Notes: generated from the sequence alone by a model not told the origin. 51,549 nucleotides of DNA from Candidatus Nitrosocosmicus sp. (GCA_031177355.1 JAPSGR010000011.1:1-51549); one strand, 5' to 3'; positions 9,332-18,879 are shown, counted from the stretch's first letter. Made by a program: numbers and translations.

Positions 9332-9901
9332 CTATTCTCCCCTACAAACTTCACAAGTATAAGATCCATCGGCATATAATAGAAAATCCGACCATTCACC
9401 ACATTCATCACAATATCCAGATACGTTTCTTGGGGAGCGTCCGATTTCACCTCTTATGAGCAGTGATTTTTCTGAAACTACATCAAATAATTCTGGAGTA
9501 ACAGCAAGTACATCAGATACCGAGATAATTCCTACAAGACTACCCTTATGAGTTACACCTAACCGCTTAATCCCATGTTGTCGTAATAATCGGGCTGCAG
9601 ATGTGATACTTTCCTCACCATTAATCGTAACCAGTGGTTGCATTATACTTGATGCTTTAATTTCAGAAGGAATATGACCAGAAGCAATTGATTTGGAAAC
9701 AATATCCCAGTCTGTCACAATCCCAACCGGTTTATCATTATCTAAAATAATAATACTTCCGATCTTAGCATTAGTCATTAATTTTGAAATCATAATTAAA
9801 TCATCGTTTGGTCCTGCATGGACAATAGGGCTATTCATAACATCGCTAACCAGTACCCGTGTTGTCATTCCGGTCGTTTCATCTCTAATATCTTTAGACA
9901 C
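9332..9901 (-). CDS. CBS-domain pair protein with C-terminal zinc ribbon
   Basis: A 189-residue protein with two CBS repeats (about residues 12-75 and 80-140), the usual adenine-nucleotide-sensing Bateman module. A C-terminal treble of cysteines, CDEC then CEVC (residues 163-186), makes a small zinc ribbon. Proteins of this shape are common in Thaumarchaeota and are thought to be nucleotide-responsive regulators. The target is unknown. The GTG start at 9901 lies inside one copy of a 36-bp direct repeat, which alters its promoter region. Confidence 0.85.
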   Translation of the reverse strand: MSKDIRDETTGMTTRVLVSDVMNSPIVHAGPNDDLIMISKLMTNAKIGSIIILDNDKPVGIVTDWDIVSKSIASGHIPSEIKASSIMQPLVTINGEESITSAARLLRQHGIKRLGVTHKGSLVGIISVSDVLAVTPELFDVVSEKSLLIRGEIGRSPRNVSGYCDECGEWSDFLLYADGSYTCEVCRGE

Positions 9902-9990
9902 ATCAAATCTTCAGTGTTTGAATTTAATTACTTTTCTATTAGTATGCTTTTATATAGACACATCAAATCTTCAGTGTTTGAATTTAATTA
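9895..9990. repeat. 36-bp exact direct repeat, period 60 bp
   Basis: Positions 9895-9930 and 9955-9990 are identical, separated by 24 unique bases. The first copy covers the GTG start of the CBS gene. The second ends exactly on the stop codon of the RqcH gene. Only two copies exist, so this looks like a local duplication of a promoter/5' region rather than a CRISPR. Confidence 0.95.
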
Positions 9991-12039
9991 ACTCTTTTGA
10001 AAAATACTGAAATCATATCTCAAACTACCTTTTTCCATTGGTAATAGTTTGAACTGGCCTACAGGAAGAATCCTCACTATTTCATCTATGGATAGACTCT
10101 TCAAGTGAGTTGTGATACTATCAGGAAATTCATTTTTTAGAGAATACTCTACAAAATCAGCTTTAATTTTTTTTGACGCCTTTACGACATCAAAACCAGA
10201 AGGAAGTATATTTCTCAAACATACAGATCTTTTCGAGACAACAGCAGGTGGACCGACAATCAAAAGTGGCCTTTCGTCTATAAAAGATAACCCTATGGCC
10301 AATTTTATTTCCAAATTTTTAACAAAGTTTTTTTTACCTTCAATTATAAATGCTCCCTTTGGTAGATATTGACCTGTTGGAGCCCCTTTTTTAACTTGGG
10401 ATGGATAAACCCAATAAGCATCAGCAGAAGAAAGGTTGTCTTTCCAAGATCTGCTAAATGATGCGGTCGCTTGAGACACCTGTAATATACTTTGGGAAAT
10501 ATCCGCAACTGACTTGTTATTAGCATTTTTTAATATAAAAAAAGGTGATCCATGCACCTCGGCATGAAAAACATAATCATTTTCTGTTAGATGCTTTCTT
10601 ATAAGCACTGAATTGGACGAAGAATCTCTGCCTCCTATAGCTAACATATCATCTGTAGTAAGAAACCATCTATACTTTTCATACCACTCTTTGTTTGTCA
10701 AAATCTTGATTTCCGACAGTGGTTTTTTATTTTTTTGTTTCTGAATTTTTTCCAATTGTTCATGCAGTTTTGAGCGTGAATTTTCAATAGTAATCAATCC
10801 TCTTTCCATCTCTTTAGCAACATTAAATAAAAGCGAAGAGACTTTTGGAATGTTTAGAGTCCCCATATCTATTGGCACCTTTTCTCCCATAATTTCCAAG
10901 TAGTTCTTTCCTTTTATGTCCAAGATTTTGGCATCAAATTCATTCATCAATTTAACCATTGGTTTATCTTGGTTCTCCGAAGTCATAGTGCTGCTATCTG
11001 AAGATGTAGTGGAAATAGAAGCAACGGCAGATGAATTTTGCATAAGCAAATTAGCAAAATTTCGAAGCTTGTTAGATTTAGAGGTAACTAGATCTTTGGC
11101 TTTCTGTTGTTCGTTCAAATCGTGCTCTATAGATTCAATCTGTTTTTCTAATTCAGAATCTCTAGTATTACTATTTTGTAAAATATTATAATTCAGGTAT
11201 TCGTCAATCGCCTCGGTATAAGAATCAAATTTTTTAATATGATTAGTATCTACATCAGTGGGAATCACGGGACTAATATCTATAGGATTATTATTTTCAT
11301 CTAAAATTAGACCTGGGTCATGTCCTATGCCTGTTGAAATATTCCTTATAATAGAGGTTAACTCTTCAAAAATACTTTTCATTTGAGAAGAACTTAAATC
11401 TTTCACCTTCTTGTTAGGAATTTTAGAATTATTAACCGCAAGCTCAATAAACTTTTTTGAAATAGATAAACTTCTGCCTAGCCACCTTTTCAAATCAATA
11501 TTTTCAGATTCTCTTTTCTCAACTAAAGACAAAAAATCAGTATATGTTATGGAAAGAGGATCTATTCCTCTAGTAGGTGGTGGAAAATACTTTAGCCCTA
11601 CCTTTAGAATTCTGTGTCTAACATTAATTGGGTTTAAAATATTCAAAATTTTATAAGAATCATTACAGATCATTATATTTCCATGACCGAACAATTCGAC
11701 AATTAGGTAATATTTTATTCCCTGAATATTTTGAAAAATAAACTGTACTATTCGCTCCCCTGGAGTTACAAATGCATCAATAAGTTTAGAGCGCTCAAGG
11801 TCGGTCTTGATTTTCTTAAGAGTATCATTATCTTCAATAATTGAATATTTGTATTTGGTGATACAAATTCCGAATGTAGAAATTAGTAAAGAGACATCAT
11901 TTTTTTGAGAATGATGAAATTTTATTATCAGAGAATTCTTAGTTATAAGTGAAATATTGCTTACATAATAAACGCTATCAATAACCTCCTTGATTTTGTT
12001 TACGATAAATATGAGTTCGATCTCTGAAATAGCCATCAA
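9988..12039 (-). CDS. rqcH: ribosome quality-control factor RqcH/NEMF (NFACT family)
   Basis: A 683-residue NFACT protein of the Rqc2/NEMF/RqcH family. In other organisms these bind stalled 50S/60S subunits and direct C-terminal tailing of the nascent chain. Order: NFACT-N (about 1-200), a helix-hairpin segment, a coiled coil (about 280-330 and 410-450), and NFACT-R (about 460-570; WFLTTDDMLAIGGRD, FHAEVHGSPFFILKN). The functionally important Asp-Arg pair of NFACT-N appears as Glu95-Arg96 in TPGERIVQF. Other parts look complete. The stop overlaps the end of the 36-bp repeat. Confidence 0.92.
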   Translation of the reverse strand: MMAISEIELIFIVNKIKEVIDSVYYVSNISLITKNSLIIKFHHSQKNDVSLLISTFGICITKYKYSIIEDNDTLKKIKTDLERSKLIDAFVTPGERIVQFIFQNIQGIKYYLIVELFGHGNIMICNDSYKILNILNPINVRHRILKVGLKYFPPPTRGIDPLSITYTDFLSLVEKRESENIDLKRWLGRSLSISKKFIELAVNNSKIPNKKVKDLSSSQMKSIFEELTSIIRNISTGIGHDPGLILDENNNPIDISPVIPTDVDTNHIKKFDSYTEAIDEYLNYNILQNSNTRDSELEKQIESIEHDLNEQQKAKDLVTSKSNKLRNFANLLMQNSSAVASISTTSSDSSTMTSENQDKPMVKLMNEFDAKILDIKGKNYLEIMGEKVPIDMGTLNIPKVSSLLFNVAKEMERGLITIENSRSKLHEQLEKIQKQKNKKPLSEIKILTNKEWYEKYRWFLTTDDMLAIGGRDSSSNSVLIRKHLTENDYVFHAEVHGSPFFILKNANNKSVADISQSILQVSQATASFSRSWKDNLSSADAYWVYPSQVKKGAPTGQYLPKGAFIIEGKKNFVKNLEIKLAIGLSFIDERPLLIVGPPAVVSKRSVCLRNILPSGFDVVKASKKIKADFVEYSLKNEFPDSITTHLKSLSIDEIVRILPVGQFKLLPMEKGSLRYDFSIFQKS

Positions 12040-12248
12040 GTAATATGTTTTCGATTATTATATAATAACATACGTTGAATTAATGGACCACAGCAATTAA
12101 CTATTGGATAGATATCTAGAAAAAATGCAATGGTCAAAGAAGAGTGATAAACCGGATTTTTACCTTTCATGTTAGCATAACATGTTTTTACTTAGGTTAC
12201 GAAAAGCAGAGATTAAATGTGGTTGATTAAAATTATTAGCACATACCA

Positions 12249-12542
12249 TTGCAAATAGAAGATAAAATTTATTATTTAAGAGTCATTATTGCTGCAATAG
12301 CAGGATCGATTTTAGGTATTATTATAAAACCCAATTCCGATCAATCTAATACAATAGGATTAACAATACTAATTGGCATCATTTCTTACGCAATATCCCA
12401 GATAATTGCAACCCGAATAGCCACAGGAGTTCCCAAAGATAAGAAGAAAAAGATAATTACAATTGCAATTTTTGGATATATTTTCATGCTATTTACCTTT
12501 ATGATATTGATATACACAGTGCTGAACCAAAATATTATATAA
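12249..12542 (+). CDS. small three-helix membrane protein, EMC6-like
   Basis: A 97-residue protein with three hydrophobic helices (about 10-27, 35-55 and 70-92) joined by a lysine-rich loop (VPKDKKKK). The layout and the aromatic final helix (GYIFMLFTFMILIY) resemble archaeal EMC6-like proteins, relatives of a subunit of the eukaryotic membrane-insertion complex. This assignment rests on topology and weak motif likeness. The start is TTG at 12249. The next gene, cbiT, begins 12 bp after the stop, but no functional link to cobalamin is evident. Confidence 0.6.
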   Translation: MQIEDKIYYLRVIIAAIAGSILGIIIKPNSDQSNTIGLTILIGIISYAISQIIATRIATGVPKDKKKKIITIAIFGYIFMLFTFMILIYTVLNQNII

Positions 12543-12553
12543 TTAGATAAAAA

Positions 12554-13171
12554 ATGACATGGAATTACAAAACTCCTGGGATTCCAGACGAATTGTTTGA
12601 TAGAACTGAAAGTGTTCCCATTACAAAAGAAGACATTAGATCAATAATCATCAGCAAGCTGCGTCTGAGGGAGGGGCTTACCACCATAGATATAGGATGT
12701 GGTAGCGGCAGTATAACTGTGGAAATTGCTCTTCAAACAAAAGCCAAGGTATATGCAATTGATTCAGATATGGATGCAATAAATTTAACAAAGAAAAATC
12801 TTTTGAAATTTGGAACGTTAGAAGATGCAGATATTATACATGGTATGGCTCAACATGTCTTACCAAATTTACCCCGCGTTGATGCAATTGTAATCGGTGG
12901 GACAACAGGAGAAACAGATAGAATAATTAATTTAGCGTTATCTAAATTAAAAGAAGGCGGAAGACTTGTGCTTACATCTATACTCATAGAAACCATTTAC
13001 AAGGCCCTTAAAGTAATGCAGGATTCAGGTATACAAGATCTAGATATAACTCAGGTATCAATTGCAAAGTCAAAGAAGACTAGTTCGGGTACAATGATGA
13101 TATCAAGAAATCCAGTTATTATTTTCTCTGGTACGAAAGGAAATGATTCAAAATACAAAAACTTTAATTAA
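12554..13171 (+). CDS. cbiT: cobalt-precorrin-6B C15-methyltransferase (decarboxylating)
   Basis: A 205-residue SAM-dependent methyltransferase of the CbiT type, which methylates C15 and decarboxylates the C12 acetate in cobalamin ring synthesis. It opens with GIPDELF and has the Rossmann motif I TIDIGCGSGSITVE (about residues 42-55), then VDAIVIGGTTG. It leads the cluster cbiT-cbiL-cbiF. The ATG at 12554 follows the EMC6-like stop by 12 bp. Confidence 0.9.
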   Translation: MTWNYKTPGIPDELFDRTESVPITKEDIRSIIISKLRLREGLTTIDIGCGSGSITVEIALQTKAKVYAIDSDMDAINLTKKNLLKFGTLEDADIIHGMAQHVLPNLPRVDAIVIGGTTGETDRIINLALSKLKEGGRLVLTSILIETIYKALKVMQDSGIQDLDITQVSIAKSKKTSSGTMMISRNPVIIFSGTKGNDSKYKNFN

Positions 13172-13190
13172 TATCTTTTAAAAACCCCTT

Positions 13191-13922
13191 ATGCATAATT
13201 CTGTGCTTTATTGTGTTGGTTGCGGACCAGGTGACCCGGAATTGCTGACATTAAAAGCGATTAACATTATAAAGAATGCCGATATAATTTATACCCCAAC
13301 TGCAAGAGAGAATAAACCTAGTGTAGCATTGTCGATAGTAGAAAAACACATATCTGAAGAAACTGAAGTTCGACAACTAATTTTTCCAATGATAAAAGAT
13401 TACGAGAAATTAAGAGAATCTTGGAAGAATAATGCAAAAGAAATAACTAGTTCTATTAGAAATGGCAAAAGGGTCGTTTACCTGACAGTAGGAGACCCAT
13501 CTCTCTATAGCACTTGGATATATATTCACAAAGAGATTCAAAATAATCATAAAGATATTGAAGTAGAAGTCGTGCCTGGAATTACTTCGATTTTCTCGTT
13601 TTCAGCAGAGCTAAAAACACCAGTAGGAGAAGGAGATGAGATAATAGGCATAATTCCAGCATGTTACAATTTGGACAGACTAAAAATCGCGGCAGAATGT
13701 TGTGATACACTCGTGTTCTTAAAAGATGGAAGATATTTTAATAATGTAATAGACATCCTTATGGAATCTAGTTTTCCAGAAGATTCAGACATTTTTATTG
13801 CTCAGGATGTATCAACAGACGTCGAATCATTGCAAAAAAGAAAACTGGTAGATGTGGCGAAGAACAAAAATCAAAACAATGATAAATACTTTTCAATAAT
13901 GATAGCCAAAAAGAAAAAATGA
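13191..13922 (+). CDS. cbiL: precorrin-2/cobalt-factor II C20-methyltransferase
   Basis: A 243-residue tetrapyrrole methylase. It starts with the family motif VGCGPGDPELLTLKA (residues 9-23) and has the conserved LTVGDPSLYSTW (about 99-110) and VEVVPGITSIFSFSA segments characteristic of CbiL/CobI. It methylates C20 of the corrin precursor using SAM. Its stop overlaps the cbiF start by four bases (ATGA), indicating coupled translation. Confidence 0.88.
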   Translation: MHNSVLYCVGCGPGDPELLTLKAINIIKNADIIYTPTARENKPSVALSIVEKHISEETEVRQLIFPMIKDYEKLRESWKNNAKEITSSIRNGKRVVYLTVGDPSLYSTWIYIHKEIQNNHKDIEVEVVPGITSIFSFSAELKTPVGEGDEIIGIIPACYNLDRLKIAAECCDTLVFLKDGRYFNNVIDILMESSFPEDSDIFIAQDVSTDVESLQKRKLVDVAKNKNQNNDKYFSIMIAKKKK

Positions 13923-14701
13923 TTCAAAAAAATACAGTATATTTTGTAGGTTCTGGTCCCGGTGATCCGGATTTAATTACAATAAAAGCAAAGACTCTTT
14001 TGGAAAATGCAGATGTAGTAATATACTCAGGATCTCTATTGAATCCAGAACTATTGAGATATGCAAAAAAGAATGCACAATTATTTGACGCTGCAAAATT
14101 AGATAGAGTAGAGATCTATGAGATTCTCAGAGATTCAACCAAAAACAACAAGTTGGCAATTAGGTTTCATGATGGAGATCCAGCCATTTTTAGTACAATA
14201 CGAGAACAGATAGATAGACTAGAGAAAGACAATATAGAATGCGACGTTATTCCAGGGATTACATCATTGCTTGGAGCTGCGGCGTCAATGAATTTGGAAT
14301 TGACTTTGCCTGGGATAACACAAACAATAATAATAACTCGTGCAGAATTTAGAACTCCAGTTCCAGACAGAGAGAAAATTTCAGAATTATCAAAACATGG
14401 ATCTACCATGGCATTTTATTTAAGCGTACACCTTCTTGACAGGATCATTGAAGAGTTACTAATGGGAGGAGTTTATACGAATGATACACCTGTTGCGATA
14501 ATATACAAGGCAACATGGAAAGATCAAAAGATATTAAAAGGCACGATTGGTACGATTGCAAAAAAAGTGAAAGAAGAGAGAATTGTTAAAACTGCGTTAA
14601 TAGTCGTCGGAGATGTAATAGCGCCAAAGGAATATGAATTTTCTAAGGTATATGATTCACAATTTACCCATGGGTATAGAAAGAGTAAAACAGTAATTTA
14701 G
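13919..14701 (+). CDS. cbiF: cobalt-precorrin-4 C11-methyltransferase
   Basis: A 260-residue tetrapyrrole methylase. VYFVGSGPGDPDLITIKA and VIYSGSLLNPELL near the N-terminus are typical of CbiF/CobM, followed by RFHDGDPAIFSTI and CDVIPGITSLLGAAA. It methylates C11 in cobalamin synthesis. It overlaps cbiL by four bases and ends the three-gene cbi cluster. Other cobalamin genes must lie outside the window. Confidence 0.9.
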   Translation: MIQKNTVYFVGSGPGDPDLITIKAKTLLENADVVIYSGSLLNPELLRYAKKNAQLFDAAKLDRVEIYEILRDSTKNNKLAIRFHDGDPAIFSTIREQIDRLEKDNIECDVIPGITSLLGAAASMNLELTLPGITQTIIITRAEFRTPVPDREKISELSKHGSTMAFYLSVHLLDRIIEELLMGGVYTNDTPVAIIYKATWKDQKILKGTIGTIAKKVKEERIVKTALIVVGDVIAPKEYEFSKVYDSQFTHGYRKSKTVI

Positions 14702-14705
14702 GAAC

Positions 14706-15002
14706 TTAATCAAGTGGAATACGTTGTAATTCTTTTTGATTTACTGATGCCCAAGCACCCATGCCTCGTCCATTGGTTCCTTTGAAATCGATGATCTGGC
14801 TTATGACTATCTCTTTCGGGGCCATGGGTGGCCAGAGCATTGCAACATAATCTCCCTGATTACCAGGTTTATTCATATCAGCCAAAATCATCTGTTCTGT
14901 CTTAAATCCAGCATTAGAAAGCTTTGATTTTACTGATTCAAAAAATTGTTTTTGACCATGTACTATTATATGAACATTTTTTTCTGAAGCATAATTAGAC
15001 AT
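14706..15002 (-). CDS. conserved hypothetical protein
   Basis: A 98-residue soluble protein with no signal peptide or membrane helix. It alternates short beta and helix segments (HIIVHGQKQFFESVKSKL, then IVISQIIDF) and ends in a Gly/Trp-containing stretch (GRGMGAWASV). I do not recognise the family. The codon pattern and a clean TATA-like ATATTTATAAAG just upstream (about 15018-15029) support a real gene. It converges on cbiF with only a 4-bp gap. Confidence 0.6.
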   Translation of the reverse strand: MSNYASEKNVHIIVHGQKQFFESVKSKLSNAGFKTEQMILADMNKPGNQGDYVAMLWPPMAPKEIVISQIIDFKGTNGRGMGAWASVNQKELQRIPLD

Positions 15003-15680
15003 AATATATTACAAGTTGTATATTTATAAAGAGGTTACTAATTTATCTGTGGACAATTAATTCAGAACAGACGCCAATATTACAATGAGCGTATAGAATT
15101 AATAAACTTCCCTTTAGTAACCAACCTGATGGAACGGAATATATTTAATAATCAAACAAAAAGTAATACGGCTGCTAGAATGATACAAATATAGTAACTA
15201 TACTATTTGCCAACCTTACAAACTTTACTTCTGATATGCCTACATTAGATTTGCACTCAATACAAAAAGTAACCGAATAATTAGGCATAGAGAATATTTA
15301 GAAAATGTAATACTAATTTTCTACTGTGCTTGTCCGGATTTTATAATATTATAACTTCTTCAATAAGCTATTTACCTTTTAAATTATCATTTAATACAAG
15401 CTCGAATGTAGAGTAAGATGTAAATCTGATTATTATCATCCATTCCGATTATAATTTCATTATACTATTGATGTATATTTCATTTACGCTTATCCTCGTA
15501 GCCTCGCTGTAAGACTTTTTTAATGCGTATACAAACTAGTATATATATCAGTATTTTAAATCTCTTACATATCTTTGGAAGATTTACGCGAAATATTCAA
15601 TTCTAGGCTAATTGTTTATTAATAATCAAGTACGTGTATAAAAAACATTTAATACCATGCTTGATTAACTTAGAAGCAAC
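15003..15680. other. long AT-rich intergenic region
   Basis: About 680 bp without a supportable gene. Promoters for both flanking genes must lie here: TATA-like sequences sit near 15018-15029 (for the minus-strand gene) and 15638-15652 (for the gene at 15681). I saw no tRNA cloverleaf and no protein-coding remnant. A small non-coding RNA cannot be excluded by eye. Confidence 0.5.
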
Positions 15681-15944
15681 ATGACATTACCAAAGGGATT
15701 TGGTTCACAATCTAATACTCAAAAGAAAAGAACATTTGATGAATGGTGGGCAACCGTACCTGGGGATTTGAAAACAAAAGCTCGCAAAGGTGATGAAGCC
15801 AACAAGGTTTTATTGAACCAAGTAAATTATGTATTACTTCATCTTCATCTTCAAGGCAAACACGATACAAAGCCATCTCATGAAGAATTAAAAGACTGGC
15901 TTCATAGTGGTCAAGTAGACGTAATGCGTCAAATTAAAAAATAA
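15681..15944 (+). CDS. small conserved hypothetical protein
   Basis: An 87-residue basic soluble protein. Its core is FDEWWATVPGDLKTKA followed by two predicted helices and EELKDWLHSG near the C-terminus. I do not recognise a named family. The TATA-like ATAAAAAACATTTAA about 30-45 bp before the ATG and the T-rich tract after the stop suggest a discrete monocistronic gene with strong signals, so it may be well expressed. A nucleic-acid-binding role is possible from charge but unproven. Confidence 0.65.
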   Translation: MTLPKGFGSQSNTQKKRTFDEWWATVPGDLKTKARKGDEANKVLLNQVNYVLLHLHLQGKHDTKPSHEELKDWLHSGQVDVMRQIKK

Positions 15945-15980
15945 GTTTTTTTAATAATTTTATTTTTTTATTATTAGTCT
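15945..15980 (+). terminator. T-rich terminator
   Basis: Two runs of seven thymines directly follow the stop codon of the 87-residue gene (AGTTTTTTTAATAATTTTA, then a second run), the expected form of an archaeal intrinsic terminator. Confidence 0.55.
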
Positions 15981-16046
15981 ATTATAACATAAAACAATAA
16001 AATAAAATATATATATAAATACCTCCGCAGATAAAAAGTATGAGCT

Positions 16047-16739
16047 TTGAAGAGAGGTAGCCATATTGCAATTTTTGATACTTTTAAAACCTATCAAGCA
16101 AAATCTACCAGAGAATCAAAGCGACAGAGAGGCATAATTGCACACATAGCATTAGAAAAGGATCCCAGTAGTAAAACAAGAACCTCAATTGCCCATATAT
16201 TGGCAAAAAAATATGGTATTGCATGGCAAAACATTTACTCAGCCATTTTCAAAGATCTGGATGAAGTATTGATACCTGCAAAGGTAGTCAAAGAGGGTGG
16301 CAGGCTTCCAACCAAAAGAGGTCCAAAAGCCTTACAGATAGAGGGTATACCCTATTATGAGCTTACAAATACTGGACTCATAATTGCATCAACTATTGAA
16401 GAAACAGGGGACATTAGATTCCGCATGAAATTATTAGAGCTGTATATCCTAAATTCAACTATACAAAGTACAAACAGAAATGCGAATACTTCAGTCATTA
16501 ATGAGGGTATTTTATTATTGTCAAGATATGCACCTTCTTTCATTTTAAAAATAATTAACGAGTACATTATAGCGTATAATCGTGGAGAAATCGAAAGATT
16601 AGACACTCTCGATATTGAAAGCCTAAAAAGGGTGATCTCTAAACAAATAACTATTGAAAAAGAATTGGTTGAAGCATGTATGGTATTGTCCAATGATAAA
16701 AAAGAATTACTCAAAAGCTTTATAGAAAAGATTAGTTAA
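16047..16739 (+). CDS. putative HTH-containing protein, unknown function
   Basis: A 230-residue soluble protein. Residues 45-70 (TSIAHILAKKYGIAWQNIYS) look like a helix-turn-helix in which a short helix is followed by a recognition-type helix. The segment after it is basic (RLPTKRGPKAL), then comes a helical C-terminal half without membrane segments. A DNA-binding regulator is plausible, but no family is recognised. The frame starts with TTG at 16047. The nearby ATG at 16040 is out of frame and stops after six codons. The TATA-like AAAATATATATATAAAT run (about 16001-16020) fits a near-leaderless mRNA. Confidence 0.6.
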   Translation: MKRGSHIAIFDTFKTYQAKSTRESKRQRGIIAHIALEKDPSSKTRTSIAHILAKKYGIAWQNIYSAIFKDLDEVLIPAKVVKEGGRLPTKRGPKALQIEGIPYYELTNTGLIIASTIEETGDIRFRMKLLELYILNSTIQSTNRNANTSVINEGILLLSRYAPSFILKIINEYIIAYNRGEIERLDTLDIESLKRVISKQITIEKELVEACMVLSNDKKELLKSFIEKIS

Positions 16740-16759
16740 TTTTCTATCGTATTTTTAAA

Positions 16760-17689
16760 CTAATATCTGTAGGGAACATGAATAAGTTTCAAATCTAAGG
16801 CTATTTCAGTATATAAGAAAACGGAGCGGGCCTCTTTTAATAGAGCATTCAAATCTTTATACCTACTGCTAAAATGTGTTAGGTATAATTTATGAACCGA
16901 TGCTAATTTTGCCAGAGTTGCAGTTTCAACAGCAGTTGAATGATAGCTTTCCTTTGCCTTTGCTAGCTCACTAGATGAGAAAGTAGCTTCAAATATCAGT
17001 AAATCACAATTCTTAAAAAAATTACAAAGGATATTAGATGGGCGAGTATCTCCTGAAATACCAATTTTTCTTCCCGGCCTTGTTTTACCAACGATTTCAC
17101 TGGCATGAACTAACCTATTATTATTTACAATATTGATTCCTTGTTGAAGTAAACTATATAATTCCCCTTCAGGTATACCAAATGCTTTTGCTTTATCTAT
17201 ATCGAATTTGCCTGGTCTATCCTTCTCATGTAAGCAATATGCATATGAACGAATACCGGGCCCATGTTCTGATTTACAGTATAATATATTATATTCCTTT
17301 TCTTCGACCAATACTCCCTGAGAACCAGAAATTTTGTGAATGTTTAATTGAAAGGTCAAGTGTATATGAAGCAATTTCAGGTTCTCTACTATGAAATCAT
17401 AAAGCAATTCAGGACCAAAAATATCAATAGGTAATGTCCTCCCCTGCAATGAAAGGGTTTGCAGAAAGCCAAGAATTCCTAGAATGTGATCAGAATGCAT
17501 GTGAGTGATAAACATCATAGTTTTTTTGTTGAACCCAATTTTTGAACGAATAAAATTATATTGCATACCTTCCCCAGCATCAAAAACTAATAATGTACCA
17601 TTCCTGTTTACCACAATAGAAGAAAGATATCGGTCGGCCGTAGGCATTGCAGCAGACGTTCCTAAGAATGTTATATCAAGATTTACCAT
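16760..17689 (-). CDS. rnz: ribonuclease Z
   Basis: A 309-residue tRNase Z, which removes the 3' trailer of tRNA precursors. The zinc motif THMHSDH (H63, H65, D67, H68) is followed by ILGILGFLQTLSLQGR, the usual RNase Z continuation. ISGDTRP and FEATF plus HSTA and LTHFSSRY complete the MBL metal ligands, and GPGIRSYAY resembles the exosite region. Length matches the short form. The start is ATG 17689. The PRPP synthetase gene lies 28 bp upstream on the same strand. Confidence 0.94.
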   Translation of the reverse strand: MVNLDITFLGTSAAMPTADRYLSSIVVNRNGTLLVFDAGEGMQYNFIRSKIGFNKKTMMFITHMHSDHILGILGFLQTLSLQGRTLPIDIFGPELLYDFIVENLKLLHIHLTFQLNIHKISGSQGVLVEEKEYNILYCKSEHGPGIRSYAYCLHEKDRPGKFDIDKAKAFGIPEGELYSLLQQGINIVNNNRLVHASEIVGKTRPGRKIGISGDTRPSNILCNFFKNCDLLIFEATFSSSELAKAKESYHSTAVETATLAKLASVHKLYLTHFSSRYKDLNALLKEARSVFLYTEIALDLKLIHVPYRY

Positions 17690-17717
17690 GTAATACTCAT
17701 TCGTAGTATGTAATTAT

Positions 17718-18617
17718 CTAACAGTCGAAGATAGAATTCAATGTTTTTGCAATTTCATTAGAGAGATCAATCTTTGAACATGACCTAGGAATACTATTAG
17801 TAGATACTAAATCACAAATTCCTGATTTTTTTAAGGTATCCAAAGATTTTTCATCTGACAAAGCATGGGCACACATAACAAAAATTCTACCACAATTATT
17901 TTTTTTTAATACATCAATCGCCTTCATTATAGTTCCCCCGCTTGATATCATGTCATCTAACAATATTATATCACGATCCTTAACTCCAATATCTAGATTT
18001 TCGTCAATAGTTATATTACCGGAACGTCTATCCCTATTTTTCTTTAAGGTTATAGAAGAAGTCTTTAGAATCTCGGCAAATATCCTTGCCCTCATAGCCC
18101 CACCTTGATCCGGAGAAACAATGAGAGGTTCGTTTAGATTGAAATTGGCTTTCGCATAGTGAGCAAGCAATGGAATAGAAGATATGTTAAAGACATTCAA
18201 ATTAAAACATGATAGCGCTTTGGAACTATGAATATCAATAGTAATTAGATCCTTAGTTCTAAAACACTCAAAAAGTTTTGAAATGAAAGCCATGGTTACT
18301 ACTTCCCCCTCTAAAAAAATTCGATCTTGTCTTGCATATCCCATATAAGGAATAACCGGTATAACCTCTGCAGCGCCTGAGTTAATACAATATGAAAGCA
18401 TCATCAAAGTTTGCAAATAATGTGAATCAACCGGAGGAAAAGTAGATTGTACTACAATACATGTTTTATTAAACAAGTTTGCATTTATCCTTATTTTACT
18501 CTCTCCATCAGAAAAAGTTCGTAGTTCGACATCAATGGGATCAACATTTAAGGATGAAGCAATGGATGTTCCCAACTGAACTGAGGATGGCCCAGGTAAT
18601 ACCACTATATCTTTCAC
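17718..18617 (-). CDS. prs: ribose-phosphate pyrophosphokinase
   Basis: A 299-residue PRPP synthetase that makes PRPP from ribose 5-phosphate and ATP for nucleotide, His and Trp synthesis. Visible signatures are LRTFSDGESKIRI, YMGYARQDR, the metal/ATP loop IDIHSS, VSPDQGGAMRARIFAE, and the PRPP-binding IILLDDMISSGGTI near residues 217-230. The start is GTG at 18617. It is closely followed by rnz, perhaps in one transcript. Confidence 0.94.
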   Translation of the reverse strand: MKDIVVLPGPSSVQLGTSIASSLNVDPIDVELRTFSDGESKIRINANLFNKTCIVVQSTFPPVDSHYLQTLMMLSYCINSGAAEVIPVIPYMGYARQDRIFLEGEVVTMAFISKLFECFRTKDLITIDIHSSKALSCFNLNVFNISSIPLLAHYAKANFNLNEPLIVSPDQGGAMRARIFAEILKTSSITLKKNRDRRSGNITIDENLDIGVKDRDIILLDDMISSGGTIMKAIDVLKKNNCGRIFVMCAHALSDEKSLDTLKKSGICDLVSTNSIPRSCSKIDLSNEIAKTLNSIFDC

Positions 18618-18879
18618 GACATGATTGAAATAAAAAGAGAATCTTAAAAATGTTAAACCACTAAGCTACTAAACAACACTTTACATTTCACAATCTATAT
18701 TGTTAATGTAAATAATCAGTAATTGCTATTGCTTCTGTCGTCGAAGAGATTGGTGACCATATTAGATAATTTATTTTCATAAGCATATTTCGATGTATGA
18801 CAGATTGAAAGATCCTGGAAGTATCCACATATTGTTATATTTAATTTCATAAGTAAGGGTTATAAGAATAATCAAATTT

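Noticed and set aside
9895-9990. CRISPR-like arrangement (36-bp repeat, 24-bp spacer)
   Set aside because: Only two repeat copies, no cas genes, and the repeat overlaps a start codon and a stop codon. A local duplication explains it better.
15003-15680. tRNA or other structured RNA in the long gap
   Set aside because: No acceptor-stem pairing, T-loop (GGTTCGAAT-like) sequence or GC-rich island could be found. The region is uniformly AT-rich.
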